Positions 25,253 to 38,896 of a stretch of DNA of 64,000 nucleotides are shown here, piece by piece. The stretch's first letter is position 1, and every line of letters starts with the position of its first letter. This stretch comes from Gautieria morchelliformis (taxonomy: Eukaryota; Basidiomycota; Agaricomycetes; Gomphales; Gomphaceae): contig WHVA01000479.1 of NCBI GenBank assembly GCA_015179125.1, positions 1-64,000 of the forward strand, in the 5' to 3' direction. The notes below the pieces were generated by a model. The model did not search any database. It was not told where the DNA came from and was given only the letters and a program-made list of their open reading frames with translations. The translations under genes and the position numbers were made by a program.

Positions 25253-26552
25253 GAGATGTGATCCACCACCAGATGCAATGAACTCAGATCAATGACAGGT
25301 GTGCCTGTCCTCTGAATTGTTGCTGCAATGTATTTTCGCCTACTGAGCCTCGTGCAGTTGCGTGGTGTAAAAATTCAGATGACCAGTGTATGTGAAGTGA
25401 AAATATATATCAGTCCTTGGAATAGACGTATCGGGCGAACACCTTACGGCCTGTTCAACCCTTCCGTTCCGTTGAGTAAGCGTTGTGCGGGCCTGTGAAT
25501 GAACCGAACCACCTCGGATTTGGGGACTTACTACGCCTCGCCTGAAACAAATTGTAGGTTGCCGTTAGACAAATCATCTGACCTAGTGAGAGTAATAATA
25601 TTGGCTCCAACAATTGATGGTGGTGGGTGAGCGGTGAGTGATTTATCGGGTGTCCCTCAAATGATTCCCAACGTTACCTGAGAGTCATGCACAGGTGTGC
25701 GAAGATTGTCGCAGCAATGGGGTTGGGGAGGAGGGGGGGGTTGGTGTTGTTGAGGTATCAGGCTTCCATCAGGCCTCCCTCTGACTTAGTGAGAGTAATG
25801 ACGTTGTGCTATAAGCAGTGCTCCGGCCGCGCATAATGAGCCTGGGTGCTCGACTGATTTAGAGGTTAACCCCACAACGCTCGCACAAGATAAACTGTGA
25901 TCGAGGGACGTAACCAGGAGTATGGATTCAAAGCATTCCCTTTACTAATAAACATAGAGCGAGCTGAGCGGTAAGTTTTTCTCCTTACAAAAGCCGTTGA
26001 AAGAGTCACGGATAGTAACCCAACAGAAATCCAGTAATTTGAACATTCTGCAGATGTCTGATGTCTTGGTTAGCGATCGACCTCCTCACTCGTCCTTCCC
26101 GAGGCAAAGAAATAAGAACGGACTCCCCGTACCCGACGCGAGCGACTTGCGGAGGACCGTGTCATCAGGTACTGTAAGACGACGCCATAGATCTTAAAAC
26201 TCTCCAAGTCAAAGTCAAAGTCAGCGTCAGCCAACGCATCACACCGGCGGCATAAACGAGCTGGGTCTTCATGTTCTGTATTGCTGCGAGTATACGACAT
26301 CTGGATGTGAGGCGGGCTGAGTACAGTCCGAGGCAAAGCTTCGCGGGGGTCGTCCACGTCGCTGACTGCGACGACGGAGCGGTATAGACTTCTACTTACA
26401 GTATTGCAGGAGTGATGAGTTGTATTTTGTTGGTGGTCGGTCGACGTCTCGGCAGCCGAAGCGCCGCCTCAACCTCGGCTCACGTATAGGCGCCATGATG
26501 GTGCGCAGCGCACCGCAACCAGACTCTCGAGGCTCACCCACGACCAGCAGAC
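25253..26552. other. intergenic, no gene recognised
   Basis: About 1.3 kb. A short block (TAGTGAGAGTAAT) occurs twice, near 25585 and 25788. A G-run lies at 25720-25740 and a small degenerate AAGTCA repeat near 26207. No coding region is recognised. Confidence 0.45.
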
Positions 26553-27807
26553 ATGTCATACGACCCGTTCGCTGCCACGAATGCCCAACGCCACCAGCAC
26601 CAGCCGTCCTACGACGACAGCACAGGCTATGACCCTTACGGCCAGTCCGCGCCCCAGCCACATCCGTCATACGACCTTCACCCTGCACCATACAAGGACG
26701 AGGACCCAGTCCCATCTCGCGCAATGGGCGCACCCGTGGAAGACAAGGAATTCAATCCATTTGATCCCCCACCAAAGTGAGCATCGATCCTTGTAGCGAT
26801 TGTGGCAATCCATACTCACCGTACCTGGTGCTAGGTCCACAGGCGACTTGCGCATGTGGAGACATGACCGCCAGGGCAACCTATGGACAAAGGTAAATTC
26901 GTATTCTCACTGGTATTCGTTGGCCGTTGACGCCGTGCTAGGGTGGACGGGGTCGGTGCATTGGAAGATTCTGCTGTTGCACCATCATGATTGTCATTCT
27001 TCTCTTCGTCAGCATTGTCCTTACCCTCGCCGTCGTAGGTTCAATCTGCTTGTTTTATGGAGACATGTTCAATGCCTTTGCAGTTCTTACGCCCGCCTGA
27101 CATCGAGTTCAGCGGGGTAAAGGCCTCAACAACGGACAGCGCCGTGCGTATGCTGGAAGCAAGATGTACTGTATCTCATCTCTTGTAATAGGTTGTAGCT
27201 ACTTCATCCGACCTCCAAGTCAACCTTGGCATCGGAATATCGTACGTTTGCTTCTTGGTCCATGTCGTCTTGCCCCTTATACCGTTCTCAAGTGTGCGGA
27301 ACCCCAACTTCTTCTCGGTTGCATTCAAGTCCATTACTGCCAACGTCACGTACCCTATCAACAACACCCAGATTGGAGGTGGTGTTCAGAACAATGTCGT
27401 TTTCAAGAGCAACTCCAAGACATCGTTCGACTTCCCTTTCACATTGCATTACTCACAGGCGGCGGACCCGGATAGTAAGATCATAACCGACATTGTGACC
27501 AAATGCGGCTTTATCCCCGGATCGGCGAAGCAGAAATTGTCCATAGGCTACACCTTAAAAGTATGTTCTTGCTCTACGGAATGACGGTCAAGTGACGTTT
27601 CTTGCTCCAGCTTTCGATACAAGTTCTAGCCGTGACTATTGCGCCTCCCATCAGCGGTACTGCCAGCTTTGACTGTCCGTTCACGTTGAGCGAGATTGAG
27701 GTGTTATCATTGCTCCTGGCTTGGCATTCAAAGCTGATTTTTTTTTCTAGCCACTTATCGGAAGCATTCCAGGCCTCAGCTCTATCCTAGGAGGGATTAG
27801 TGGTTGA
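26553..27807 (+). CDS. single-pass membrane protein with LEA14/NDR1-like domain
   Basis: Function is not established. Eight exons with phase-compatible short introns read from ATG 26553 to TGA 27805-27807, about 310 aa. A disordered, Pro/Tyr-rich cytosolic N-terminus ends in STGDLRMWRHDRQGNLWTK. A Gly/Arg/Cys-rich stretch then leads to one strong transmembrane helix (TIMIVILLFVSIVLTLAV). The outer part begins FLRPPDIEFSGV and continues VNLGIGIS, VRNPNFFSVAFKSITANVTYP and SFDFPFTLHYS, the pattern of the LEA_2/NDR1-like beta-sandwich. That domain in plants and fungi sits at membranes and is linked to stress or wall contact. The end is Gly/Ile-rich (PLIGSIPGLSSILGGISG). Confidence 0.8.
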
Positions 27808-27947
27808 TTTATTGGATGGTTACAGTAGCTTAATGGACTGAGGACTTTTTAGTACTACACCCTATTATTATTGCGAAACAGGCGCTACAAGTACTTGGCA
27901 GCGCTTAGTAGTATTCTAATGCGTAGCAGCTGGTCTGAACGCTGTCA

Positions 27948-29596
27948 ATGGGGATTCTCAGTCTCCCTGACGAGGTCCTCGAACTGACGTTAAGGACGCT
28001 CCTGCCTCCCTTTCGCTCACAGTCGTTGGCAGAAACCTTTGTCATCACAGTTGCCGTCGACCTGCTTGTCGCCAGGCTTGTCTCACGTCGCCTGCACCGT
28101 ATTGCAACGCCTCTGGCATGGCGTCGTACCCAGCTCCAGATTGCCCACCCCTCCACAATGAGATACGGCAACTACGGTCTCGAGGACACCGACTCAACCG
28201 CTACCATCGCAGCGACAAAGACCTCTATCCGTTCCCTCGTGCGGTGCCGTTTCTTCCATGAGCACCCAGAACTGGCAGCCCACGTCCGCATCCTCCTCCT
28301 CACACTCGTATGGGATGCAGAGAACCCTGACCTAGCACGGGATGCGTTGCGGGCGGCTACGAGTGCCATGTCCAATCTTCGCACCGTACTCGTCTGGGAC
28401 AGCGATTTGCTCTGTTTCAAAGACATCCGTCACCTCCTGCAGAAGCCCCTTCTTCGCGCCATCTGCCTCATGGACGTAGATGGCTCTGCCTTCCCTGCCC
28501 AGCGAGACTTGAGCGCCAGTCTCAAGATGCTGCACATAGCCAACTCCATGTGCCCCGCGGCACTTGTTGCGGGCACCTCCCTCGAATGCGTGAGCATTGA
28601 GATGGCAGGTCCGTGCTATCGTGCTCCCAAGCCTGTGTTGACGTTGCGCGAGATGCCATGGAAGACACTGAGAGAAGTCGCGCTTGTGGACTGTTGCAAC
28701 TTGAACGAGATGGAATGGTTCTGCTTTTTAGACGGTTTCAAAGTGAGTGTTGTCTTCGTTATAGACACCGGCGAAAGGACGTGTCTGGACGCTTTTTTGC
28801 TGAATTTTGGGCACACGTGTTCTACTCTGCCTTCCCACACAAAGTCGAGGCCCATAGATCGTACTTTGGTCCATGGGTGGGGCGAGTACAACAGTATGTC
28901 TTGGTTCATCAACAAGTGAAGGACTCGACGCCCGACACTGTATTCGCGCTTCTCTGTCTCTTTTCCTTCTCAACGGAAGACGTCATCTGACAATATTTAC
29001 AGCGACATAGAAGCCTGGGTCTCCACGCGGCGCTCACCGAGCTTATGATCGGTGATCTTGCATGCCTTCACTCCCTCCGCGTTAACCAGCTCCTGAATAC
29101 GTTCGCCGGACAACCCCTTACACGGCTAACACTTTATCACGTATTAACGCTTGACCCACCCACATTGGCTCGCATCGTCGAAGCATTCCCTGCCCTGCGC
29201 CATCTCACCCTCCTCACCGAAGGCGAACTCGCACCATGGCCTGGTGCACTTGACGCGTACGCACAGACACTCGCTGGTCTGCCTCTCTTGGAGAGTCTCG
29301 CCTGGAACAACTTCTATTTGCTCCCCACAGTGGATGTGTCGTTCCTCAGCAACGACGCTCTCGGGGGCTTGTATGCCGAAAACGTGCACACGCTCGTGCG
29401 GCATGTGGGACATCTGCAATATATTAAATTCGTGAGTGCTACGGATCGCATCGTAGACACCGTATACGTCAGGCGAACGAACTCAAGGCGTAGAAGCAAG
29501 AGCAGGGACACGAGCCCAGTCGAGGTGAGGAGGGTGACGAAGGCTGCGCTCCATACGTCTTCCTGGAGCACCTCGGATTCTTTTCAGGATATTTAG
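27948..29596 (+). CDS. F-box/LRR-like protein
   Basis: Two exons (27948-28742 and 29003-29596) give 462 aa. The first residues, MGILSLPDEVLELTLRTLLP, fit the start of an F-box, which binds Skp1 in SCF ubiquitin ligases. The remainder has irregular leucine-rich segments (for example LTRLTLYHVLTLDPPTL and FPALRHLTLLTEGEL), as in the large, variable F-box family of basidiomycetes. The 260 bp intron is unusually long for this window and could be longer or shorter if another donor is used, since exon 1 stays open to 28919. The C-terminus is basic and Ser-rich. No substrate can be predicted. Confidence 0.7.
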
Positions 29597-29758
29597 CGCA
29601 CGCCATTTCCTCTCTTATTTTGGGTTTTGGGGTTTTTTTTTTCTTGGGAATTGTGTTAAACGTTAAAGGGTTATAGGGTTAGAGAGTAGTTTATTCGGCA
29701 CAATACAATGCTAATATATCGTTGCCGAAATGAGGTCGCGGGAGCAAATTGACTCTTC

Positions 29759-31233
<1,475 letters not shown>

Positions 31234-31589
31234 GTATAATTATTCTGCTATATGGATGTTACCACGATATCAGCATGTTTGGGGCTTTTGTGGCAGTGAA
31301 ACCTGGGTCACGGTTGTAGACTAACGGGCTGTATTTGATAGTCGCCTACGCTTGCGAACAGAGGCTCTTCCAGGGGTTCACGGTGTACGCAATGAGACCT
31401 CATGATCGTAACATTCTAATACGGTCGTAATCCCATTCTAATACAACAAACATTGCGTACAGCACATGAACAGAGAATGCCAATGCGTGCCTAGCTATAT
31501 GTAGGAATCATGAGTCCATCCCTTGATACAAACCATAAGCAGGAGGAGAATCAGAATCATCATGAACGTTGCGGGTGACCGCCGTGGGT
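31234..31589. other. convergent 3' intergenic region
   Basis: About 356 bp between the ends of the WDR5 gene (plus) and MFS gene (minus). It should hold both 3' UTRs. A duplicated GTAATCCCATTCTAATAC-like block lies near 31409-31443. No gene is seen. Confidence 0.5.
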
Positions 31590-34573
31590 CTACTTATCCA
31601 CGCGGTCATTATCGGAAGCCTTTTTCTTCTTCTCATCCATGTCTTCAGAGCTCATCGCCTGCTCTCCTCCGCCCTCGACAGTCACCTCGTCGGTGTCGTC
31701 GGCATCAGGCGGCGTCGTCGCGCCTTTCTCGAGGTCGGCCTCGGGGGCCGCCCCTGTGGGCTTCTCACTGCGCACCACGTTCCGTTTCAGCGTGTACCTC
31801 AGGATGAAGAGAGCTGAGTGCGGTGAGGCGACGCGTCAATGCTGGGGCCACCGGAGGCGGAGGCGAAGCAGCGAGACGTACACATTAAAAAGCCGACGCC
31901 GATGAGGGGGGTATCTACTATCCAGATCGTAGCAATGCTTTTCGAGTAGGCGTGCAGTACCTGCTGGCGCAGTGCTGGGGGCTACAAAAGGACGTTCGTT
32001 GTGTGAGATAAAACCAGGCTACTTGAAGCCCAGGAAAACATTATAGTAGTACACGAACCGTGATGTTTTTCAATTGCGTTACGCTCTGCGTTAGGGCACC
32101 TGCAGACGTATCAGGACGATAATTAGGGATATTTACGATCCGCTTCCGGACTTCCTGCAAACGCAAACGCAAACCAAGCCGCCAGTTTGGCGCGAGCAAT
32201 GGTTCATTGCTGCAAAGCGACTCACCGACGACCAGATCGCCTGTCCCACGGAGATGCCGACGGTCCCACCCAATGTTCTGTGGCACGTAAATTGCCCACG
32301 TGAGCAAGCCAGCCCGTCTGAAGACATGCCTGGACTCACCGGAGCAAGACAAATGTGGCCGTACTTGTGGCCATGTCCTTTAGGGGCATGGCTGCTTGCA
32401 GACCGATGAGCGGTGTCTGGAACAAACCGCCTGTGCCGAGAGCAGCAATCAATGGGAAGATGGCCTTTAGGGCACTAGGTGTCGTGTGAGACAAGTCCGT
32501 AGAGCGAAGCGGAGAACGCCTACGTTGAGGTGGTATCGTCGAGCATGATCATTAACCCATATCCAAGACACATCATAGACTGAACATCAAGCGTGCAGTG
32601 AGGGAGATCCAAAGAGGGATGCACAGCGCAGTGCTCACCCACGAGAACCAAGTGACATATAGGTAGTCGCCCAGCTTGCTTATTATAATACCGGTGAAAG
32701 CGGATATGAAAGCAGCGCCGAGCGAGAATGGGAGCATCCTGCCATACGCGTGAGTGGGCATCTGTTCGCGGAGCGGTCTCGGGGGCCATACCTGATTCCA
32801 GAGTCGGTGGCCGACGCACCGAGGACTTGGAAGTATAAGGGCAGATAGTATGTGCCTGGTAGAGTGAGTGAGCGGTAACGGAGCGAACATCGCAAACGGA
32901 GAACAGTACCGGCAAAGAAGGCGAAGGCGTGGATGAAGACATTGACGAGGATGATGCCTGTCGTGCGGGTCTGGGGGAATGGGCGTGTGAGCATTGGGCT
33001 CCCTGCTTATCTTAGGGGACCCACCTTGAACAGTCGTGGGGGGACAATAGCTGATCGTTTGGTGTACACCTCGTTCACTCCAGCGACCACTAGGAGCGCC
33101 ACCCCGACCACAAGCAGCGCGATGGTGGCAGGGGCACTCCCTGCACGAAATCATGGTCGCAGATGATTAAACAAATGACAGGACAAGGCAGATCATCCAC
33201 GCACAACTGGTTTCGCTGTTGTTGAACCCGATGAGCACACAAACCACGCCGGCGATGATAAGGAAGAGCCCGACGAAGTCAAACTCATTCACGTGCTCGG
33301 AAAAGCTCTTTCCACGGCGGGGGTTAAGGTTAAGGAAGAAGAACAAGATTGCCGCGGCGAAGCCTCCGGTAGGTCTAGAGAAGAACGGTCAATGGGTGGC
33401 CGGCGCTGACCAAATATAGCGCACAAGTTAATCCAGAAACACCTGTCGGTTATGTTAAAAGGTTAAATAACCCGGAGGAATTACAACTCACCATCGCCAA
33501 GTGACGTGATCAGTGAGAGCCTGAAGGAACCCGATTAAATCAAGTTTAAATATTTACAGTTAACAGTAGGCTCACGCCGCCTAGTAAAGGCCCAACGACC
33601 CTGTTGCGCATAGATAACATGAACTTCGGAACAAAAAATACTGTAGGAAATAACATACGAGGCGATTCCCCATGTAGCGCCGACGAACCCACCGTATTTG
33701 CCTCGCCTGGTGAAGCGGTGAGGCTAATCTGAGGGGCAGTCTGACTTATCTGCTTACTCTTCCAGGGTAACAATATCACCAATGGTGATTTGCACCATTT
33801 GGATGATCCCTACGATATAGTGAGTTTTCACATGTATCATAAACAGTGGATAAGATGCTCACCACCGCCACCGATACCTTGGACGGCTCGGCAGATAATG
33901 AGCCAGGTCATGGTCTGGGCTGCGCCGCATAACGCAGAGCCGATCTATAGAATATGCATAAATTGCCTCATACAGTAACACGCTTCTAATGTGCGCACGA
34001 GAAAGACGATTATGCAACCAAACAGTATGGGCTTCCGTCCGATGATGTCGGAGCCCTTCCCATACAATGGCGATAACGCTGAGGCGGCCAATAAGTATGC
34101 GCTAGTAAATACTGCATGTCAGTGACGGACAGATTATATTTGGTGTCTCTCAAATACCTGCCGACCCACGAGTAGTCATTTCCATCGCCCAGTTGTGCCA
34201 CAATCGTGGGGAGGGCGGTGGACACGCTACGAGCAAGCCATACGTAACCAGATAACGGATTCTAGGTTAAATATGCGTACATGGTCTGATCGAGCGCTGC
34301 CTGAAGGGGGTGTGACTACTCCAAGAAGTCAAATACAGCAATGGAAGCTCGTACCAGAAAGGTCGTCATCATGAGGCCAAAGAATACCAAGGGCATATTG
34401 TTGTGAGGGACGACATGTTGTTCTGCGTCTCCAATGTAAATCAACAGGGGGGTGCTGCTGGGTTGCATACCATTCGCTTTCCAGGCAGCACGCTCCTTCT
34501 TGGGGTGAGCCGCTGGCGCCTGGTGCTCGGAGACGTCGGGGGCTGGCTGGGGCTGGTCCTTGACTGGTGGCAT
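31590..34573 (-). CDS. MFS multidrug transporter, DHA2 family (14 TM)
   Basis: This is a predicted plasma-membrane proton antiporter that exports drugs or other small molecules. From the ATG at 34573, a Pro/Ala-rich cytosolic N-terminus leads to NNMPLVFFGLMMTTFL, AALDQTIVSTALPTIV and GNDYSWVG. CRAVQGIGGGG and VVGPLLGGV (motif C type, spliced across an intron near 33650) are DHA2 signatures. Later blocks include FKTRTTGIILVNVFIHAFAF, TYYLPLYFQVLGASATDSGI, LGGTVGISVGQAIWSS and IPNYRPDTSAGALTQSV. Many very short exons (more than ten) are separated by roughly 50 bp introns, and the tested junctions keep frame. A charged, disordered tail ends in a lysine-rich run. I see no break, so it is probably functional. 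Confidence 0.85.
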
Positions 34574-35422
34574 AACCTAGGGAGCGTCGGGAACGAGAGA
34601 GAAAGACTAAAGCAGATCGCTCCCTATTAATCGCCTTTTTACTCATGTCAATGGTGCAGTCATGCCGACGCAGGCCCTCGGCCCGTCCATGATTCTCGGC
34701 GCGACCCTCCCTCGGCATTACTGTCGATCATGAGTAATTCTTCGGCGCGGACCCTGCCGGAAGGATCCTGACTCATCACCTTACTATCTTTGTGCACGGG
34801 CCGAAGAAGTGCCTGGTGGCAGTGCCCGTGGCTAGCTGGTTCTGCACCGGCAGAATCAGGACACAGGGTTTGTGCGGCACCGCAGTCTCTTTCCGGCAAG
34901 CGGAATCTTCGCAATCCGTATACCGGCCCAGCGAAAACTCCCGGTACCACCGGGTGTTTTACTTATTCATTGCTTTCTGGTAAGCAGGTCTCTCACACAG
35001 TCTTGTGAGAAGCGAGTTGTTAGCCTCCTGTAATAATAGGGCATCTGTCTTTAGACTTTCACATTGTGGCCACTGTGCAGAAGCCTTTGCAGCCAGCGTG
35101 GGTAGTGCGTTCGAAGGTGAGCCGCCGTTTCATTGAGATGCCGGTGTGACGTATGGCGTAATGTACTGTAGTCAATTATCCGTTCTCCGGTGATGACGCT
35201 GGCAGCAGGACGCTCATCACAAGAGCAAGGACGAAATTAAATCCTCATAAAAGTATGTTCCAAATTGATCTCAATCCTGTTCGTTCCATTTTGGAGGCTT
35301 TTCATACTTCTGCTGGGTGGCTCATGGTCTCTCTACGAGTGCTCGCGGCACTTTCTACTACACTGCCTTTGTAGGTGGATAGTTGCGAAGTGTAACCGAC
35401 GGCTTCAACCTCCAACGAGAAT
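34574..35422. other. intergenic, no gene recognised
   Basis: About 850 bp upstream of the MFS gene, reaching a duplicated monooxygenase fragment. Short frames exist on both strands but none looks like a protein family. The promoter of the MFS gene should lie in the first few hundred bases. Confidence 0.45.
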
Positions 35423-35626
35423 GCGATGATCTTGCCCATATTGTCAGTACCCACACGGTAATATGGACAGGTGGACCACGTTGTTTCGCCAAGACGACGC
35501 TGGAGGTCGTCGTTGAATGCATGCGATACTTCTGTACGAACTTCAAATGACGGTGCTTTGCCTTCAATAACAGGGTGCATCTGCTGCAAGGCATATTCGA
35601 CCTAAAGAAGTGTTAGCAAGCAGAAG
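35423..35626 (-). pseudogene. duplicated exon fragment of the flavin monooxygenase gene
   Basis: About 204 bp match 13582-13787 in inverted orientation, at about 95% identity by eye. The copy includes the end of an intron (TTGCTAACACTTCTTTAG) and the following coding stretch (ALQ.MHPVIEGKAPSFEVRT). It is therefore a DNA-level duplication, not a retrocopy. It has no start, no FAD or NADPH motif and no downstream exon. An open frame over it is incidental. The source gene lies 22 kb away. Confidence 0.88.
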
Positions 35627-36317
35627 ATAACTGATGCGTGTGCAGAACTGACCGTTTCTCTTCAGATTCAAGGCGATCATCAAGGAAACGGTGCGTGCCT
35701 TATGATGCGTTCTTGGTATATATTTAACTCTCGGGAGATAGCCTCGTTGGCGGCACGCCTCACGCGAGCATATGCTCGCTTTTTGTACGTACAGCTTAGC
35801 TTGAGGTCATCGTAGAATTTACCCAATGACTGACGCCTGACACCTCAATGGAAACGGGGCATGCCAGCGGCTTTAACTGTCGTCCACATCCGTTTCCATG
35901 CAAATATTCTCCCCAGATCTCATCATGTACGAGAGGTATGTGTGGGCGAGGAAAAGGAACCGCTTGAGGTCCTCCGGATGTACGAGGACAATTATGGCTA
36001 GGTGCATGTTAAATAGTGCCGTGGGTTGTTTAAGAGCAGGAACTGGTAAGCACGGTTATACAGCCTTTAAAGAAAGAACATGTTAACACGATGGAACTAA
36101 TCGTGCGTAGGGAATGCATATATGAGACCGCCCATACAAGATTGTCGTGCAGCAGAGCTCCATATATATTCCAGATACGTGTTGACCATATATTCGACAG
36201 CGCCTCATTTATTGCATCACCTTTGTTCCCAAGCTACCCGCCCTACCGTTCTGTAACGAAGTCATGATTTATCAAACTCAGATTTAGGGGACCTGTAGCA
36301 TACAAGATGAAAAGCTA
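35627..36317. other. intergenic, no gene recognised
   Basis: About 690 bp with no recognised reading frame on either strand. Confidence 0.4.
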
Positions 36318-37545
36318 CTACCACAGCGACTCCCTATGCTGAACAGGACAAAGGGTGTCCGTGACAAAGCGTAACCCCCCTCGCTCATCAATAGCTGCGA
36401 AGCACATCCCTATAAGTGCTCTGTGTACCGATGGATCTTCATCGAAGTTGTGGATTTCCGATAATGTCAGCTCGTTCTGGCCGGTTCTAGCAAAGATCAC
36501 AATCTTTCGGCCGTTTGTGCAAGCTCCCCAATGAGCTTGAAAGAAGTGTAGTTCACCCCATAGCTGTTCAAAGAAAGAGAAGCGAAACGTGAGTTTAATT
36601 GTATACTTCACCATGTCAGATGTATACCTGTTTAAGCAAAGTAGCTGGCCGTTTGTCATCTGACCAATCAAAGACTCCCGAGCCCCTGTGAGCTGCGGTA
36701 GTACTGAAAATGCTGGCAAAGACATTATCTGAATAAGCCCACCACGTCTTGACTTCCATGATAGCCGCATGTTTGCTTTGATGTGGACCCAAATAGAGAA
36801 GGAAGTCGGGAAATCCTGCATTCTTCTGGTTACCTGGATTGCGATGAGCTTTAGGGCAACTTCGACCCCACTGAGGATAAAAGTGGGTCTGTGGAGGTTG
36901 ACCAGCAGTGTTTGCATAGCGTGTCTGACAATGAGCATCAGTCCATGCTATTCTCCTTGCAAAACACAGAATAAATACCTCTAGGAGCATGTTGAGGGGC
37001 TCGATAATCTGAGCATGAACTTCATCCTGAACTGATGGCTCAGACGTCATGGCGACAGGCTTCCTCCGGTTATGTGCAACAAACCAGGGGAAAAGTCTGT
37101 CAAGAGCCTCGGCTTGCTGCCTCACCCCTGGGAAAGGTGCTGAATGACCAAAACCCTGACCAGTATGAATGGTTAGTGGTTGTGCAGGTGCACCAGCTGG
37201 CCTTGCAACACCAGGGCCATTTGGCAAAGAGTAGACCACCAGGTTTTGCCACAAGTGCCTGCATCGGCGGACACGCTGGAGTTGGTCTGCAAAAGGCATA
37301 TTCTCGACTTGGTCTGCAGTTTTGGTGACCCCATGCTCTGTTTTGATAACTGCTGGTTCCAAGCGTTTGCAAACTAAGCGCAACTGAGCTCCCCCAAATG
37401 GTGCTGGAAAGCCCAATGGTGCTGGAAAGGGAAACTGATGCCACTGCTGTTGAGGGAGAGGAGCATCTTGCCATTGAAGGGCATGTGGCAGACCAACGAC
37501 TATCAAGTCGGGCATGTATAGCAAATGTTGACCTGGCTGACCCAT
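36318..37545 (-). CDS. PD-(D/E)XK nuclease-like protein, fungal accessory family
   Basis: Two exons (36628-37545 and 36318-36563) give 387 aa. The first third is Pro/Gln-rich. The conserved part contains FPDFLLY then about 15 residues later IMEVKTWW. A PD followed by ExK is the active-site pattern of PD-(D/E)XK nucleases, with EVK supplying the Glu and Lys. After it, LLKQLWGELHFFQAHW...GRKIVIFAR resembles the Q-x-W...strand pattern seen C-terminal to this motif in fungal REase-like domains, including those linked to FunK1-type kinases and Crinkler-like proteins. Nuclease activity is inference. It lies head-to-head with the kinase gene, 149 bp between the two start codons. The start is a true ATG. 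Confidence 0.6.
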
Positions 37546-37694
37546 AATGGTTTAGAGGAAGAGTGGGGCTTCCGTACTTAAAACTCGTACTCTATATGGA
37601 TATATGGACTTCGCACAGTCCTCGCACACCGCGAGGACCCCGGAATGGGCATGTTCGTCTTACATAAACCACTGACCATCTCAGTATACTAACC
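37546..37694. promoter_or_regulatory. shared divergent promoter of the nuclease-like and kinase-like genes
   Basis: Only 149 bp separate the ATG of the minus-strand nuclease-like gene from the ATG of the plus-strand kinase-like gene. So small a gap must hold both promoters, which suggests co-regulation. I do not recognise a specific transcription-factor site. Confidence 0.5.
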
Positions 37695-38896
37695 ATGCAG
37701 GCGGGGCCGTTCGTCGTAAGCTGCTCATTATTTAGAGAAACTTGGCATTGAGCTGCTTCTCTACAGCCATCGAATGCTTTCTCGTCGCTCATCATCGGCG
37801 GCATTATCAAAATCAACGGTGTCCAGGTTCCATTGACGCTATCTAGAACCATCTCAAACCCTGCAAAACCAATTCTAACCAGGGTGGAAGACAACGCCAC
37901 TGTCGGCGGCTTACCACCTGTTCGTCCACCCTCCAAACTCCCGCCTCCAGATAACCTCTGTCTCCATGTTTCATTAGAACCGGAACGACTCGGCTATGGC
38001 AGAGTGGGTTCAGTGTACCCGCTCAGAATTGACGACACCAATCAGTGCGCTCTTCCGTCCCTTGTAATAAAAGTCGCTGCTCGCCGCCGTTCTGATGACC
38101 TGGCTCGTGAGGCCTGGTTTTACGAAGAGATGGAGGATATTCAGGGAGTAGCCATCGCACGCTGCTATGGTTTCTTTACTGCGGAGATTGATCCGAATAG
38201 CGAGGTATTGGATTGGGCAGAGTCTGATGCGGATTATGACGAGGAGGAAGTAGACGTTACGGACGAGGACAGCCAAAGTGAGGATGACGGCGACTATACA
38301 TGGAGCCCCAATGCATGGCCACATTCCAATACTCTGGTGATGGAAGAATTCAGCTGGGAAGCGGTATTTAAGTACGATGATGAAAGGGAGAAGTTAAGGG
38401 AGAAGTTGAGACAAGAACGTCGAGATAAACGAGACCGAATCATCAAACCAACTCGTGCCGAACCGGCCTCAGTGCGCAATGGCAGCAACAAGACCTTTCT
38501 TTCAGTCTTGGTGTTAGAAAGACTCGGGGACGTGATACCTATAGATGTTCCGCTGGAAGCGCTCAAGTTCGTCTGGCCAGGTCTCCTATGTATGCTTCAT
38601 GCTTCTGAACTTCCTATTCATACAGGCCCGATGTTCATGAAATATACAGTGACATGGGTCGATTCGGTATCGAACACATGGACATCCGATGGAGAAATAT
38701 CCTGGCGGCACCCGCAGCACAACAGAGTATTATCTGCCCTTATCACGGACACACGCATCAATGGCGTGTGGTTGACTTCGATCGCTCGAGAAAGTCAAAC
38801 TATTCACATTCTCATATTGAATCCTCTTCGGGCTCATGGCTCGAGCCCCTACTGGATGGATTGGAACAAGGATACGTCGTCGAGCCTTGGGACTAA
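37695..38896 (+). CDS. divergent fungal protein kinase-like protein
   Basis: Three exons (37695-37715, 37767-38566, 38626-38896) give 363 aa; the lengths sum to a whole number of codons. Kinase signs in order are GYGRVGSVYP (glycine loop), LVIKVAARR (catalytic Lys), AREAWFYEEM (C-helix Glu), VLVLERLGD (hinge side), HMDIRWRNIL (HxDxxxxN catalytic loop) and RVVDFDRS (DFG position, here DFD). An acidic insert (DWAESDADYDEEE...) sits in the N-lobe. The layout fits the FunK1-like and related atypical kinases expanded in Agaricomycetes. Substrate unknown. The last exon is short; no APE is evident, so activity is uncertain. Confidence 0.7.

Noticed and set aside
24397-25278. Open frame of 293 codons antisense to LEO1
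   Set aside because: It is Ser-rich, mirrors the acidic and basic codons of the LEO1 tail, has no family likeness and overlaps a clear gene.
28743-28919. Open extension of F-box exon 1
   Set aside because: A good donor (AAA|GTGAGT) and acceptor (TTTACAG) join phase-0 to the next coding exon. The extension is likelier intron.
35302-35589. 95-codon frame as a small gene
   Set aside because: It is carried by the duplicated monooxygenase exon and has no start exon, cofactor motif or downstream exons.
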